A stretch of 64,000 bases of DNA from Cricetomys ansorgei. Lineage: Eukaryota > Chordata > Mammalia > Rodentia > Nesomyidae. The notes under the pieces were generated by a model, which did no database searches, was not told where the DNA came from, and worked only from the letters and a program-made list of their open reading frames with translations. The stretch spans positions 12,090,001 through 12,154,000 of the forward strand of contig JAMJFZ010000320.1 in the NCBI GenBank assembly GCA_026225945.1, given 5' to 3'. Of the stretch, positions 23,706-35,405 are shown piece by piece (positions within the stretch are counted from its first letter, which is position 1; each line of letters starts with the position of its first letter). A program made the position numbers and the translations under genes.

Positions 23706-24148
23706 CAAAGGAGAAACAGGCCTTTCTAAAGGAGAGTCAAGGTTATGGACAACAACTTCCCACCCTCCATGCCACAGTCACCTGAGAACCAAGAGTAGAA
23801 TGGGCAGCCGCCAAGGTGGCAATCCAAAGCACCCCAGCCTCTACTGTCCATGAGGCTCCTATCAGAATGACCAAAAGGCATCCCAATAAGCACCAAGAGG
23901 GGAGAATCTGACTACCAGAGGCAGAAGTTCCTTGGGAACAGAAAACGTCATCTGATGTTGATGCTGAGAACCGATGCATCCCTCATGGTGCTAGAAGCAG
24001 ACACATGAACGGACCGAGTGCAGAACTGAAATGATGCTCTCAGATCCTCCTGCCCCAGGGCTTCAGCGGGAGGGCCAGGCTGAGTTACCGTGGGAAACAG
24101 TTAAACAGCTAACTAAGCTCCTGCTCCCCACTTGTCTGTAGCCTAGAG

Positions 24149-24150
<2 letters not shown>

Positions 24151-24199
<49 letters not shown>
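24151..24199. repeat. (TG)n microsatellite
   Basis: Uninterrupted TG dinucleotide of about 24 units. Confidence 0.97.
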
Positions 24200-24200
<1 letters not shown>

Positions 24201-24343
24201 TAGACAAGTAACTAATACTTTGCAGCACTGTCTTGAGATTCAGTTAGGTTGTGCGTAGAGAGAACCCTGCCCACAGCTTAGCACTGAAAGCTCTCTCAAG
24301 AAATACAGCTCTCCATTCCTCCCTCCCAAGCTGCATTTGTGAG

Positions 24344-24550
24344 TCTAGACTGTGGGTGTGGCTCAGGTGGTAGAGTGCTTACCAAATATGAAAGAGGTCC
24401 TGTTTTTTATATCTAGCACAGCATAAAACAAGTATAAAGATACACGCCTGGAATCCCAGCACTAGAGCAGGGGGATCAGAAGTCAAAGGTCATCCTGGAC
24501 TATATGAGTTTGAGGCCAGCCTGGGCTACTGGACTACATGAGAAAAATAA
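24344..24550 (+). mobile_element. B4A-type SINE (ID head plus B1 tail)
   Basis: The ID-like head GTGGGTGTGGCTCAGGTGGT is followed by the B1-like tail CGCCTGGAATCCCAGCACTA and GAGGCCAGCCTGGGCTAC. Confidence 0.8.
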
Positions 24551-24647
24551 TGTGTTAGTAGACAAGTCCAAGATGAGGAGGCTAAAATCACTATCAAGCC
24601 AAGGGAGCAGAGAGAACGCCTCCAGACCCACTGCACAAGCCGGGGGT

Positions 24648-24770
24648 GGGGAGATAGCAAGATGGCTCAATGAGTAAAGACGTTTGCCACCAAGCCTGAT
24701 GATCTGAATTCAATCCCCAGGACCCACACGGTGAACAGACTCCTGCCCTGTTCTCTACATTTACACCATG
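24648..24770 (+). mobile_element. B2/RSINE-type SINE fragment
   Basis: AGCAAGATGGCTCAATGAGT, then CTGAATTCAATCCCCAGGAC marks the tRNA-derived half. Confidence 0.65.
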
Positions 24771-25709
24771 GCATGAGCATTCTACAAGTCTCCAGCACTA
24801 TGAAGCTGAGTGAGGGGGGCCATGCCTTGAGCAGACAGGAAGTGCTTCTGAGGATGAGTGAACAGCCCCCAGTCCCCAGGAAGTCCTTTCTCAGCTACTG
24901 AGTGCCCTGAAATCTGCTCAACAGCCCGGACGACACCACAAGCCGAGACTCGGGTCTTGGATGCCCCCAGAGCAAGGCAATGAGAACTGACAGATGTGCA
25001 CTCTTCACCTATTCGCTCTGTGCGATAGGCTGTGTTCCCAGTCCAGTTGTCCTGACCTCATAAATGAATTTATGATGAACACTGGCGATTCACTTTCTAG
25101 AATCATAAATGAAAACTCCCCAAGTTTCAGTCTTCTTGCACAAGCAGGAGACCCAGGAGCAAATTGTCATCAGTGCCAAGTGACTTCAAAGGCCTGGTCT
25201 CTGATGGACACATTTGATCCAGTTCTTCAGCCCCTTCCATGTGAACAGATGCCTGGAAGAATATTTCTTCTGCAGTTAACCCCATAGCCCAGGAGTGACT
25301 GGGGTTCTCATTCCGGCATCTTAATAACTGCTTAGCACATCCACAGTCCTGCAGGGAGGAGATGTGAGGGAGGAATCTTTCCCAGTGACAATCTTCAAAG
25401 ACCCAGAACTATTAGAAAATCATTTCTCCTTCTCCAAAGGTCACTAAGCAAATTATAATATAAAGCATTTGTTGAATAATAGATGGCCTCTCTTGCAGAC
25501 TCCAACACTCTGGGGATATGTTTATTCATTCCCTATAATTTAGTAGCAAACTTCTTTTATCCAAGTAAATTTTTACATTCCCTCAATGATGTTTCACAGG
25601 AAAATGATAAAAACAGGTCTATAAAGAGAACACTAGTGATAGATTATAAAACATGATTAAGCAGCTTTGCAATAACCTCATGAATGGGGCAACATGGAGA
25701 ATCCCGTGT

Positions 25710-26080
25710 ACATCCCAGCACCCTGGAGATTCAGTCATTCTTCATTCACTGGGGCTTCTAGATGCAGGGCAAGCTATGGTAGACTCTGGTGTTGAAGCAC
25801 ATCTGCCTTTCAAGAGTGTGCAATCTAACAGGACCCAATAGACAAATAAGCAGTGTCAGTATAGAAAAATGGGAGTGCCGAGAGCAAAGGGAGAGTTGTA
25901 AGGAAGGCAGGGCAGATCAGCAACCTTTGAAGGTTGTTTCAGAGCATATAAGAAAGATAAGTTAAGAAAAAATAAAAATCAGGGGGTTGGAAGGTAGTAT
26001 AGAAGAAAACAGCTCATGTAAAGCCACTGAAGCAAGAGAGCACTCAGCACACAGGCCTGAGGTCTACAGGGAAGCTGAAA
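25710..26080 (+). mobile_element. possible L2 relic
   Basis: ATTCATTCACTGGGG-like start, then a GCAATCTAACAGGACCCAAT-type segment and AAGGTTGTTTCAGAG follow the general order of an L2 3' end, but divergence is high. Confidence 0.35.
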
Positions 26081-26149
26081 TGTGATCGAAGTTTATACAG
26101 AGATGTTTAGATTAAGATTAGGAAATGCCATGAAAAAGAGCACAAATCG

Positions 26150-26466
26150 GGGCCAGGTGAGATGGCTCAATGGTTAAAGTGCATACTGCTCTCCCAGATG
26201 ATGTGAGTTCGGGTCCCAGCGGCCACGGGGAACGGCTCCGTCGAGAGCATTCTGTACCGTGTAAGTGGAGCAGAGCTGAGACACAGCAGACATTCCTTGC
26301 TCTCTTCTCACTGTGGACATAATGTGAGCAGCTTCTTCAACCTCCTGCCGCCTTGACTTCCCCATCACGGTGGCTTGTACCTTGAACTGTGAGAAAAAAC
26401 AAACTCTTCTCCCTTAAGTTACTTTTGTCAGAGTAATTTATCACAACAACAGGAAAAGAAACCTAG
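26150..26466 (+). mobile_element. B2 head joined to a rodent dispersed repeat
   Basis: The B2-like head CAGGTGAGATGGCTCAATGG runs to about 26,235. It is followed by a stretch ending ACTTTTGTCAGAGTAATTTA and CAACAACAGGAAAAG, a tail I recognise from a common rodent repeat (possibly URR1-type). The name of the second part is uncertain. Confidence 0.5.
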
Positions 26467-27257
26467 TCAGATTCAGTAAGAAAGGGTTCCGGTCAAGAAG
26501 GGTAAAAGGAATCTCCAGAATGAAAAACAGATTTCTGGATGAAAGCTTGTGCCAACAGAAGATGTGGACAGGGCATGCCGGTGATAAGTAGAGACTCCAC
26601 GAGAGAGTTCTTTGGGTGATGAAGTTAATGGATCATCTCATGCTAATTTTTTTTTTTTTTAGAACTCCCTTTGGTTAAACACTCAAACAACAGAAATGTT
26701 TCAGTTTCAAATTCTTAGGCATAGCTCTCTTAGAGATAAGTTTGGTCTTTTATTTCACTTCTTGGGGAATTTTGCTTCTATTTCTCTGCCGTGAGTGATG
26801 TGAAAATCCCCAGTTCTCAACAACCTACAGGACATGAAAATGGCTAAGAAATGTTTTTGAAATGTTCAATATCTTTAGCCACCAGGAAAATAAAATTTTA
26901 AACTACATTGAGATTTCATCTTACCTCAGCCAGGAAAGCTAAGGTCAAGAAACCAAACAGGAACAAATGCTGATGAGGGCTGGGGAGAGGGAGCTCTCAT
27001 TCACTGCTGGCGAGGGTACAAACTGATACAACCACTAAGAAAATCAATGTGGGGTTCTTGAGAACTATAAATAGAACTACCGTGTGACCCAGATTTACCG
27101 CTTCCTGGCATATACCCAAAGGAATCTACATCCTACTAGAGATACTTGCTAATCCATGTTCATGGCTGCGCTGCTCACAACAGTTAAGGAATGGGAACGG
27201 CCAAGGTATTTATCAACTGATGAATGAATCATGAAACTGTAGTTCCTATACACAATG

Positions 27258-27462
27258 AAACTTTCTTTCTTATTTTGAAATTTCATTTTATGTGTATGAG
27301 TGTCTTATCTGCATGGAAATCTGTGTGTTGGTTGTGTGCCTGGTGCCCAGGGAGGTTAGAAGAGAGCACTGGATCCCCTAGAACTGTGAGTGCTGGGAAT
27401 CAAACACAGATCTTCTGCAACAACAAGTGTTCATAACCACTGAGCCATCTTTTCACCCTCGC
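27258..27462 (-). mobile_element. B2 SINE inserted in the LINE-1
   Basis: On the plus strand: TTTCATTTTATGTGTATGAG at the A-tail side, then AGTGCTGGGAATCAAACACA, then AACCACTGAGCCATCTTTTC. This is the reverse B2 consensus. It splits the LINE-1 text between ACACAATG and GCAATGGAATTTTATTC, so it postdates the LINE-1. Confidence 0.88.
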
Positions 27463-28591
27463 AATGGAATTTTATTCAGTATAAAGAAAAGTGAAATTAT
27501 TAAGCTCGCAGGTAATGGATGAAGAAGGAAATCATTTTGAGTCAGATAACCCAGACCCAGAAAGACAAACACCACGTTCTCTCTCATATGTGGATCCTAG
27601 CTTTGAATGGATGGAGGAGGGGAAGTAGGGAGGGATATATGGGGGAATAATGTCTCTTTCGGATGTCATAGGTTACCAAATAAAAAGTCCAGCACCAGGT
27701 GTGTGTGACTTCCCTTGGAATTGTTAGTCAAGGGGATTCCTTACATCCTCACACAGTACAGGCTATAAACATTGTTCTTCGTTACCTATCAGAACTTCAT
27801 GGAAAGACCACATACTTGAGTCACAGGACACAGAAAAATCAAGCTAGCACCAACCTAGAGGCTTCCTCCCTATTGGTAAGTGTTTGCAGTACTGGGAAGT
27901 GCTATGCAGGTTGCTGGGGAGGAAAAGTCATCAACAGTCTTAACAAGTTGTAAACTACAAGCTATAGTGATGACTACACAGTAATAACTAGCCTGCCAAG
28001 ACATGCCTATTGGTTCAAAGTGACATGAATGCTGATCAGATTTAAGGTCTATTTCGCAAGACCTTAATGCCTTCTAAAAACGTATCTCTATATCTGTAAG
28101 TTAGTGCAGCTCTCAACCCTCATCGGAGAAGCGTCTTTTGCAGTGGTTGGTGGTTAATAGAGACAACTGGTTACAGTGCAGAGAATAAAAGCGACTATGG
28201 AGTGCTTAGCCATGGGACATCTACATCACACTCACTACCCACAAGATAGAAAGATTGTTAAGAAGCAAAAGCTGATGAGAACTGCTGCAAAACTGTCTTC
28301 TGGACGTGACAGGGCATTTGCATACATGAATTCACAACAGCTGTGGTTATATACAGAAGACTGTACAAGATCGTCAGTCAAAATCCTAGAACGGATGGAG
28401 GAAGGGGCTCACAAAACTCCACCCTTCGCTGAAGTGCTATTGGCAGCTGACTGTTGCTAGAAGAGGGAGCCGTTCTTTTCAGGAATGTGGCCACTGTAAG
28501 CTGCCTGTGTTCCAGGCATGGCCCTATACCCATGCATATGCACATACCGGCAGGACTAGCTACACTCGGTGGGCTTTTTCAAAAGGTATGT

Positions 28592-28770
28592 GAAGCTGGT
28601 CATGGTGGTACATGCTTTGTATCTCAGAACTTGGAAGCAGAAGTAGGCAGATCTCTGTGAATCCAAAGCCAGCCAGGTCTACAGAGCAAGTTGCAAGACA
28701 GCCAGGGCTTTTTTGAGACCTTGTTTCAAAAAAAAAAAAAGAAAGAAAGAAAAGAAAAAAGAAACAGAAA
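28592..28770 (+). mobile_element. B1 SINE inserted in the LINE-1 3' UTR
   Basis: AAGCTGGTCATGGTGGTACA, AGAACTTGGAAGCAGAAGTA and AGGCAGATCTCTGTGAAT are followed by an A-rich tail with GAAA units at about 28,727-28,770. Confidence 0.88.
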
Positions 28771-29904
28771 AGGGACATTAAGTTAGGAAAGGGACACGGT
28801 AGAGTGATTCTGGTAGGAGATGGATGGGAGAGGGAGTGGATTTGAGTAAAACACACTGTATACGTGTACAAAATTCTCAAAAGAATTTTTAAAAATTCTT
28901 TAATGTACCTTAGTTGGGCTCATAGAAGATTAATGTATTTAGGGTTGTGTACATCTCTCCACTGATTTGACTTTCCTGTTGAGGGTAACAAGATGTACTA
29001 TTTCAACTTTTGTAAAGCAAACTTAGCTAAATATAAGTTTTTAAAAAAGTTATAATTGCTCCCAAAGCTGTACTCTATTTTTACTAAGGTAATTCTGTTG
29101 GTTTATATAGTTCATAAAGTATTAAATTAAAATGTTTTAATTAATACAGAAAATGGTTTCATAATCCACTAATATGACTAAGCAAAGATAATGCTTCTTC
29201 CTGGATGTTTTAAAGATATGATTCCATCTTCTTGAGAGTGTAAATAACTTTTTAACTGTATAAATCATTTATCTGAAAATCAGTTTCTGGTTGCCATCTA
29301 GGTCTCCAACAATGAGAATGCCAAGAAGACACAGCCCTAACATTCAGTGCTTGGTCTTTAAAGTATTAGGATACTTTGATAGTAATAGTATTTTTGATAA
29401 TATCATGTTATACATTTGAAATCTCAGAAATAATATGAAGATACCAAAGGAAAATTTATATATTTGGAAAGTCCTTAATAATGTCATTGTTTACGGGGAA
29501 ATCAAGCAAGAAACATTCCCAGGAGAGACAGTACTTGGCCAGAGTAAGAGTATCAAGAGAAGACAGTTTAAGATGGCAGAATTGCTAACAGGGTCAAATG
29601 CCACTGGAGAAGAGAGGATAAAAAGAATAAGGTCACAGTGAGAAAAATGCGAGAGAGAATGAAAGAGAGTTGCACAGTAAAGTGTGAGCCAAGTAAATGT
29701 AAGGGAAATGAAAACACAGCAGCATTTTAAAAATAAGTCAACAGATGGCCCTAGCCACAACTATTTTTAAAGACACAAATCTGAGAAAGGTATTTAAAAG
29801 GGTGGGGTAGTGAGCACAGAGAAAGGGAGACAAGGAAGGGTGGAAAGTGACAACAATCAGAATGCATTTACCTACATGTTTGAAATTGTGGAAGAACAAA
29901 CATA

Positions 29905-30900
29905 AAAAAAATTGAGTCAAAATAATAAAAGTCTTTTTAAAGGAAACACAAAGTGGGCATAAAAAAGACAAAAATAATATAATCATCTCAATACATTCAG
30001 AAAAGGCATTTGATGAAAATCCAGCATCTTTCCTCAAAGCCTTGACAGAGTAGGAGTAGAGGATCCAGATCCCAACGTAATACAGCATGTTAATGACATC
30101 ATATTGAATGGGAGAAAACTCCAAAGTGTGTCTAATAAATCGGGAACAAAACAAGGATGTCCACGTTCTCCACTCTTATCCACTGTGGTGCTTGAAGTCT
30201 CAGCTGGAGCAATAAGACAAGAAAAGGAAGTAAAAGGAATACAAATGGGAAAAGAAGTCAAAGTATTCTTATTTGGAGATGAAATGACCAGAAAATTTTT
30301 ATATTTAATAAACACCTTTAGCAAAATGAAAGAATATTATTAACACGAAGATAAGTAGCCTTCCTATACACAAACAACATCCTGAGAAAGAAATCATGGA
30401 ATAATTCCCACTCTCAATTGCCTTAAAATAAAGAAAATAGACTCTAGTCTCAAACAAAACAAATCCTGCTGAGAAAGCGGGGAAGGAAATTATGTTCATA
30501 GAAAAATGTATTCAACTGGAGATAATCATACTAAGTGAATTAAGTCAGCTCAGGACAAATGCATGCTTTCTCTCATTTGTGGTACACAGATTTTTGTTTA
30601 CAGATACATCAAATCATGTAAGTGGCATGGAAGTTCTAGAATAGAAACTTCATAGGAGAATAAAGGGGACCAACATGAGAGAACAGGGGTAGTAAAGGGT
30701 AGGGCAAGAGGCTTGGAATGAATATGCTCCACATACAATAAATACTTGTATGAAAATATACTTACATAACACAGTACCATACATATACAAAGAATACCAC
30801 TACTACTAATAATAATAAACAAATATGACCACAATTTCCAAGAACTCTGGAATATGACCAAGAGACCAACCTAAGAACACATGGAGCAGAAGTTGAAAGA
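29905..30900 (+). mobile_element. decayed LINE-1 ORF2 fragment with an internal deletion
   Basis: It contains reverse-transcriptase text (see 30,104-30,343). About 200 bases later it jumps to the 3'-terminal ORF2 motif ATACTAAGTGAATTAAGTCA and CTTTCTCTCATTTGTGG, so the intervening several hundred bases are missing. The tail of the block is AT-rich 3' UTR-like sequence. It is older than the block at 26,880. Confidence 0.75.
30104..30343 (+). pseudogene. LINE-1 ORF2 reverse-transcriptase remnant
   Basis: The 79-codon open stretch includes SGTKQGCPRSPLLSTVVLEV and AIRQEKEVKGIQ, clear matches to the LINE-1 reverse-transcriptase core. The catalytic F-A-D-D box is altered to FGDE, and a stop follows within 30 codons. 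It is an inactive fragment of a retrotransposon protein, not a host gene. Confidence 0.85.
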
Positions 30901-31272
30901 TTAAAAACAAACAAAATAAAGTATTTAAATCATACATTTTATATGTAGAAAACTCCCCAAATCTAAGGATAGAAACGACCCTTGAGCACAAAAGACATTC
31001 AGAAGGCTAAACAGAGATGACCACAGAAGAGCCTCTTCATGACACATTACAGTACAGACACTACAAGAACAAAGAGACAATGTGGAATCCCATGAGAGAA
31101 GACAACTCACACAGGGAACCAAATCACGGTATCACCTCTCAACAAAACCCTGAGAAGTCAGGCTAGCACAGAGCAAGACTGCTGTATCCGGAAAAGCTGC
31201 CTTAAATTGACAGTGAAATAGGGACATGTTAAGAAAAGCACAAACAACAGCAATTCACAGCCACCAAGCAAA

Positions 31273-31274
<2 letters not shown>

Positions 31275-31329
<55 letters not shown>
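31275..31329. repeat. (GT)n microsatellite
   Basis: About 27 uninterrupted GT units end in GCACGCGC. It lies about 200 bases beyond the inferred Apaf1 poly(A) site, and the reverse frames give a spurious Thr-His polymer. Confidence 0.97.
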
Positions 31330-31330
<1 letters not shown>

Positions 31331-31524
31331 ACGCGCTCCTGTCTGCCTTCCCAGTGCTGAGGATTAGAGGCTTTTTCATGTGCCTTCTAGAGATCAAACT
31401 CAAGTCCTCATGTTTGCAATGACCGAGTCCGGCTCCCAGCCGCCCCTGAAGGCTGTTTTACCAGTCTTCCAACAACAGATAAAAGGAGTCTCAAATCAAA
31501 ATGTTTTTCAAAAAAATTTCAGGT

Positions 31525-31540
31525 TTTATTTTTGTTTATT
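31525..31540 (-). terminator. Apaf1: Apaf1 poly(A) signals (two AATAAA)
   Basis: Minus-strand AATAAA occurs at 31,540-31,535 and again at 31,530-31,525. Cleavage would fall near 31,505-31,515. Confidence 0.6.
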
Positions 31541-32175
31541 AAATTCTTGTTTAAACAGTATTCCAAAGCAAAAAATAAAAAATAACACATGTAAGTTATA
31601 AATACAAAAAGTATTCAAAGCGCATAAAACACATGATACAAAGTCGTCTTCACATACACAAAGTCCAATGTAAGTTCTCACATAAAAAGTACAGAAAGAA
31701 AGGGCGAAAAGTGCTTGTCACCGGCTACAGCTTCAGCTGCCTCTCTTTCCTCCAATCAGTGCTTCAGCTGCCTCTCTTTTTCCTCGTGTCACTTTGTCTT
31801 TCTCTCCATTTTATTTTTAAGATAAAGACCAAGACTTTTAAAAAAAAATGTTTATTGTTTTACTTTACTAATCCAGCTACAGAACACATAAGCTGCTAAC
31901 AACATTATCTAAAAATCAAATTCTGATTTGTTCTCAGCAAGTTCTAAACAAGACATACTATTCAGGTATTTATTTTTGTAAAATTAAAAATTTTCACTTA
32001 TCACATCTTATCTGCTTACATCACAGTGTGTGAACTAGTTCTTCAACCTACCAAACAAAAAAGTAAAAAAGAAAAAATATCCTTAACTCTATAGAAGATT
32101 TAGTTCATTCTATTTACAGTTTGTACAAATGCCCTGTGGATATCTAACCATCTAACAGCTAAAATCCATCTAATA

Positions 32176-32262
32176 GCTGGCAGTGCAGCCGGTGGCAGAG
32201 TGTTATCTAATATGCACAAGGCCCTCGTTCAATCTTCAGCACCACAAAAAAATAAAACTAAA
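32176..32262 (+). mobile_element. ID SINE in the Apaf1 3' UTR (antisense)
   Basis: GTGCAGCCGGTGGCAGAGTG, then GCACAAGGCCCTCGTTCAAT, then an A-rich tail. Confidence 0.75.
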
Positions 32263-32931
32263 ATATATGAATGGTTTATTCCCTCTGCCCACGCGGCAGC
32301 TAGTCATATGTACCACCAACAGAAACGGCTTCACTGACTACCTACTATTAATACTAACTCATTAATTCCTATTGCAAAATGAAGATATTCGATTTATTTT
32401 ATATAAAACCTATATCTATTACTGATTTATCTCTACTGTCCTCAACAATATCTTAGGATTTTAGTTGAAGCTTAAATTTAATCACTTTCACCTAAAAGGT
32501 GATTACCAACAAAACTAGTTACTGATGTTGCAAAGCTTTCTCTGTATCAAAACCCATCTCTCCCAGCTTCTTAGGGATATGATGCAAGAGGACCACAGGA
32601 GCATACATAATACAATCAATGCCTAATACAATGAATTCTCATTTCCCAGGGAAAAATGGAGGTGGAAGTCGGGGGAATACAGGAAACAGGAAGAAAGGGG
32701 AAGCAGAAAGTCATCATCTTTCAAGGACTCAGTGATTTCTGTGCTAAATCGTGAACAATTTTCTTGAAAGTCATAGAGAATAGCACTGATAAAATTTAAC
32801 TAAAAGTAAATATATTAAAAGAGAATTATGCTTTACTATTTCACATTTCATTGACTTATTAACATCTGACTACAGAACAGAGGTTTAAGATAGGTCAAGC
32901 CAAGTCAAGTAATAAGGGAAAAAATGAGAGA

Positions 32932-33086
32932 TGCTGGGCATGGTGGCGCATGCCTCCAGCACTCAGGAGGCGGAGGCAGGTGGATCTCTGTGAGTTTGAG
33001 GCCAGCCTCGTCCATATAATGAGGTTCAGAGCAGTCAGTACTGCATAGAGAGACCCTGTCTTTAAAAAAAAAAAAAAAAAAAAAAC
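32932..33086 (+). mobile_element. B1 SINE in the Apaf1 3' UTR (antisense)
   Basis: ATGCTGGGCATGGTGGCGCA, GGAGGCGGAGGCAGGTGGAT and GAGAGACCCTGTCTTT are followed by an A-run of about 20. In the mRNA this becomes a U-run plus inverted B1. Confidence 0.92.
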
Positions 33087-33719
33087 CAGAGAGTGCAGGG
33101 TGGTGCCCAATTCAGACACTGACAGCTAGAGTCCAGCTACACACAGGACTGTCATTGGCTACACAGAGAAATCTCTCTAACACATGACTTTAGCTTATAT
33201 AAAGAGCTAGTGAAATCTACCACTAAGTTATCAAAAGAAATGTTGCAGAATGTGCACAAAGACACAATATTTTAAAGCAAATTTAAAGAGTGCAAATAGC
33301 AACATGATTCTATTTGGAAGTAAGTATGGTTCAGAAACCTGACCACCATTACTTTGTGGCACAGCCTGCATAATGATAGCATCAACATGCAGAATCCCTT
33401 CAAATGATCCTCATTTATTATGCCAACTAATTTGAATGCATCAAGGAAGAAGTTTACCAACAAGATACATATTTATATTTTATTTGTATGTTAAAGACAA
33501 ATTTTTAGTAACAATCACTATAAAAAAAAAAAAACTAGAGTAAAAGTAAGTTCATTTGTGGAGAAGGCTATACTAACATTCATCCAGCCATAAACACTTT
33601 TGTAATGAATGCAATACTGCAGTACAGTTCACAGCTTTATCAAAAGTTGATGTGTAGAATTTCAACTGTTTTTTCCAATTCAAAATTAAGGAGCTGAATT
33701 ACATTAATGTTTAGCCATT

Positions 33720-33866
33720 TTACTCTAAAACCTGTAAAATATATAAAATACCAAGATTATCAACAGTCACATATGTTCTGAAGTCAGGGGACACATGTAT
33801 TTTCTTGAGGTTTGTTCCATTTGTGTAGAAGGTCTGTGAGGATTCCCCAGTGACAACATTCCACCA
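33720..33866 (-). CDS. Apaf1: Apaf1 last coding exon
   Basis: The exon has 48 codons plus stop (33,720-33,722). It begins WWNVVTGESSQTFYTNGTNL and ends GILYILQVLE. This is the C-terminal blade that closes the second (8-bladed) WD40 propeller. The acceptor reads TTGAACAG before TGGTGG. The terminal residues QVLE are what I recall for rodents (QTLE in human). Confidence 0.97.
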   Translation of the reverse strand, partial: WWNVVTGESSQTFYTNGTNLKKIHVSPDFRTYVTVDNLGILYILQVLE

Positions 33867-34910
33867 CTGTTCAAAGAAAAATGAAACTTTCGTTAGATTA
33901 GGGATTCCTTTGCCTGGTAATTTGTAGTGCCAGCCAGATCCTTTACCCACCTACTCCCAACTCATAAGCCAAGCAAAGAGCTCGGACCTGAGGTCAACGC
34001 TGAAGACTACCAGTGTTCAGCCTTTGTTGATTAACCCTGGTGATGGCCTCACAGCCATCCGAACTCAGGGCCACTGCCCGGCAGTGAAGAGAAATAAACA
34101 GCCACTAGAGAACTGCTAACCCAGAGGTGCACTGTGGAGGATCTGGGCTAAACATGTTTGCATGTTTTCTCCATGGAATGGGCACATGACTGCTTCTCTT
34201 CACTAAGACACTTTTGTATAGCCATGGATGTACTCCAACAGATACCCAGACTATTCATAGTGTAGACTACAAAATACAAGTCTTTTTAGAGCACCCCTTT
34301 CACCAGAAGTAATGTAGGCTGTTTATGGGACGATCTATGCTGAATACTGATCACTTCTAATGAGGCAGGTGCTCTGACCACATCCTTCCATTTCCTCTCC
34401 ATCACTGAATTCATTAAGAGTTTAACACTATTTTTACCAAATGGTGTTCACAAAACTTACTGTCCTATCTCAGAGCTAAACTGAGGGCAGGAGACAATGC
34501 ACATAAACATGTTTCAGAATGGCCTACTGTGCATCACAAACACAGGAACATGTGCTCATCCATATACTCAGAACACAGCCTGGCACTCTGCCTTGCCCAG
34601 GAGACTTGGTTGAATATTCGTCTTTACTCTCTGTAGTAGGACCTGGTAAATGGGTATACAATGGAGTTTGGTAAAGCTCACTAAAGCAGCATATACTTTC
34701 TAAAACAGCACCATAACCAAAAGCATAAAGAACACAATCCAGCCCGAGAGGAGACTCACTCGACTAAGGCTTGTAGAGTTTATCTCCTAGACCCGACTGC
34801 CTCACTTTAAAAATAAGGAACCTGGGCTCTGGAGAGACTCAAGACTCGGGACAGTAGAAGTGGACAGCAGAGGTGGAACAGTTTCTGACTTTCAAATGCA
34901 GTGTGCCCTA

Positions 34911-34929
34911 CACACACACACACACACAC
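34911..34929. repeat. short (CA)n
   Basis: About nine CA units in the last Apaf1 intron. Confidence 0.9.
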
Positions 34930-35264
34930 CATTAAAAAGGACTGCTTTACCTGGAAACACTATAGCAGCCACTTATCAATATAGGCTGGAAATAAAAGAT
35001 TTTATAACAGCAGCTAACATAGGATTTTCAGGGCAATGAATTACTCAATACGGTTCTATAGTTATAGATACATGCAATCAGAGATTTATCCAAACTCACA
35101 AAATGTGAAACACAAGCCTGATCCTTGTGTAAACTATGCACTTTAGGTGAAGATGATGTACTGGGGTAAGTCCATCAGTTGTAACAAACATGAGTATCTG
35201 AGGCTGACGGTGGAAGAAGCCTGAGCGTGTATAGGAGCAAAAGCTATATAAGAAGTATCTGTAA

Positions 35265-35405
35265 TGTGGTATATAATATCATTATACCCATCTTATAGGC
35301 AAAACAATCTTGTGCAAAGTCACAAAACTAGTGAGTGACGTAGCTGGGATCTGAACTCAGGCAGTCTGTCCCCAGACCCTCTCCCCAATAGTGACAACAC
35401 TCTTC
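35265..35405 (-). mobile_element. MIR SINE
   Basis: TATACCCATCTTATAGGCAA, then AGTCACAAAACTAGTGAGTG, then GCTGGGATCTGAACTCAGGC is the reverse of the MIR consensus. Confidence 0.8.

Larger units (their letters stand above)
26880..28895 (+). mobile_element. LINE-1 3' end (ORF2 tail and 3' UTR), interrupted by SINEs
   Basis: The block from ATTGAGATTTCATCTTACCT through CTGGCGAGGGTACAAACTG, CTGGCATATACCCAAAGGAA, CATGGCTGCGCTGCTCACAA and CAATGGAATTTTATTCAGTA is the distal ORF2 region of LINE-1. The 3' UTR continues through ATGGGACATCTACATCACAC and ends near CAAAATTCTCAAAAGAAT. It is 5'-truncated and carries frame-breaking changes. A B2 (minus) and a B1 (plus) sit inside it. Confidence 0.85.
18371..31504. 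other. intergenic region between convergent Anks1b and Apaf1
   Basis: About 13 kb with no conserved coding exon recognised. It holds B1, B2, B4 and RSINE1 copies, MER5-like and L2-like relics, a 33-bp triplicate, two long TG tracts and two LINE-1 blocks (26,880-28,895 and 29,905-30,900). 18,371-20,076, 20,241-21,503 and 28,896-29,900 look like unique or too-decayed sequence in which I see nothing definite. Confidence 0.8.
31505..33719 (-). other. Apaf1: Apaf1 3' UTR
   Basis: About 2.2 kb runs from the stop codon to paired poly(A) signals. It is AU-rich. It contains an ID SINE (32,176-32,262) and a B1 (32,932-33,086), both antisense to the transcript. The length agrees with the several-kilobase Apaf1 messages known in mammals. 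The end is inferred from the hexamers. Confidence 0.65.

Noticed and set aside
30104..30343. Host reverse-transcriptase-like gene
   Set aside because: It is a LINE-1 ORF2 fragment with a mutated catalytic box and flanking LINE-1 decay.
31158..31403. Thr-His repeat protein
   Set aside because: It is a translation of the (GT)n microsatellite on the minus strand.
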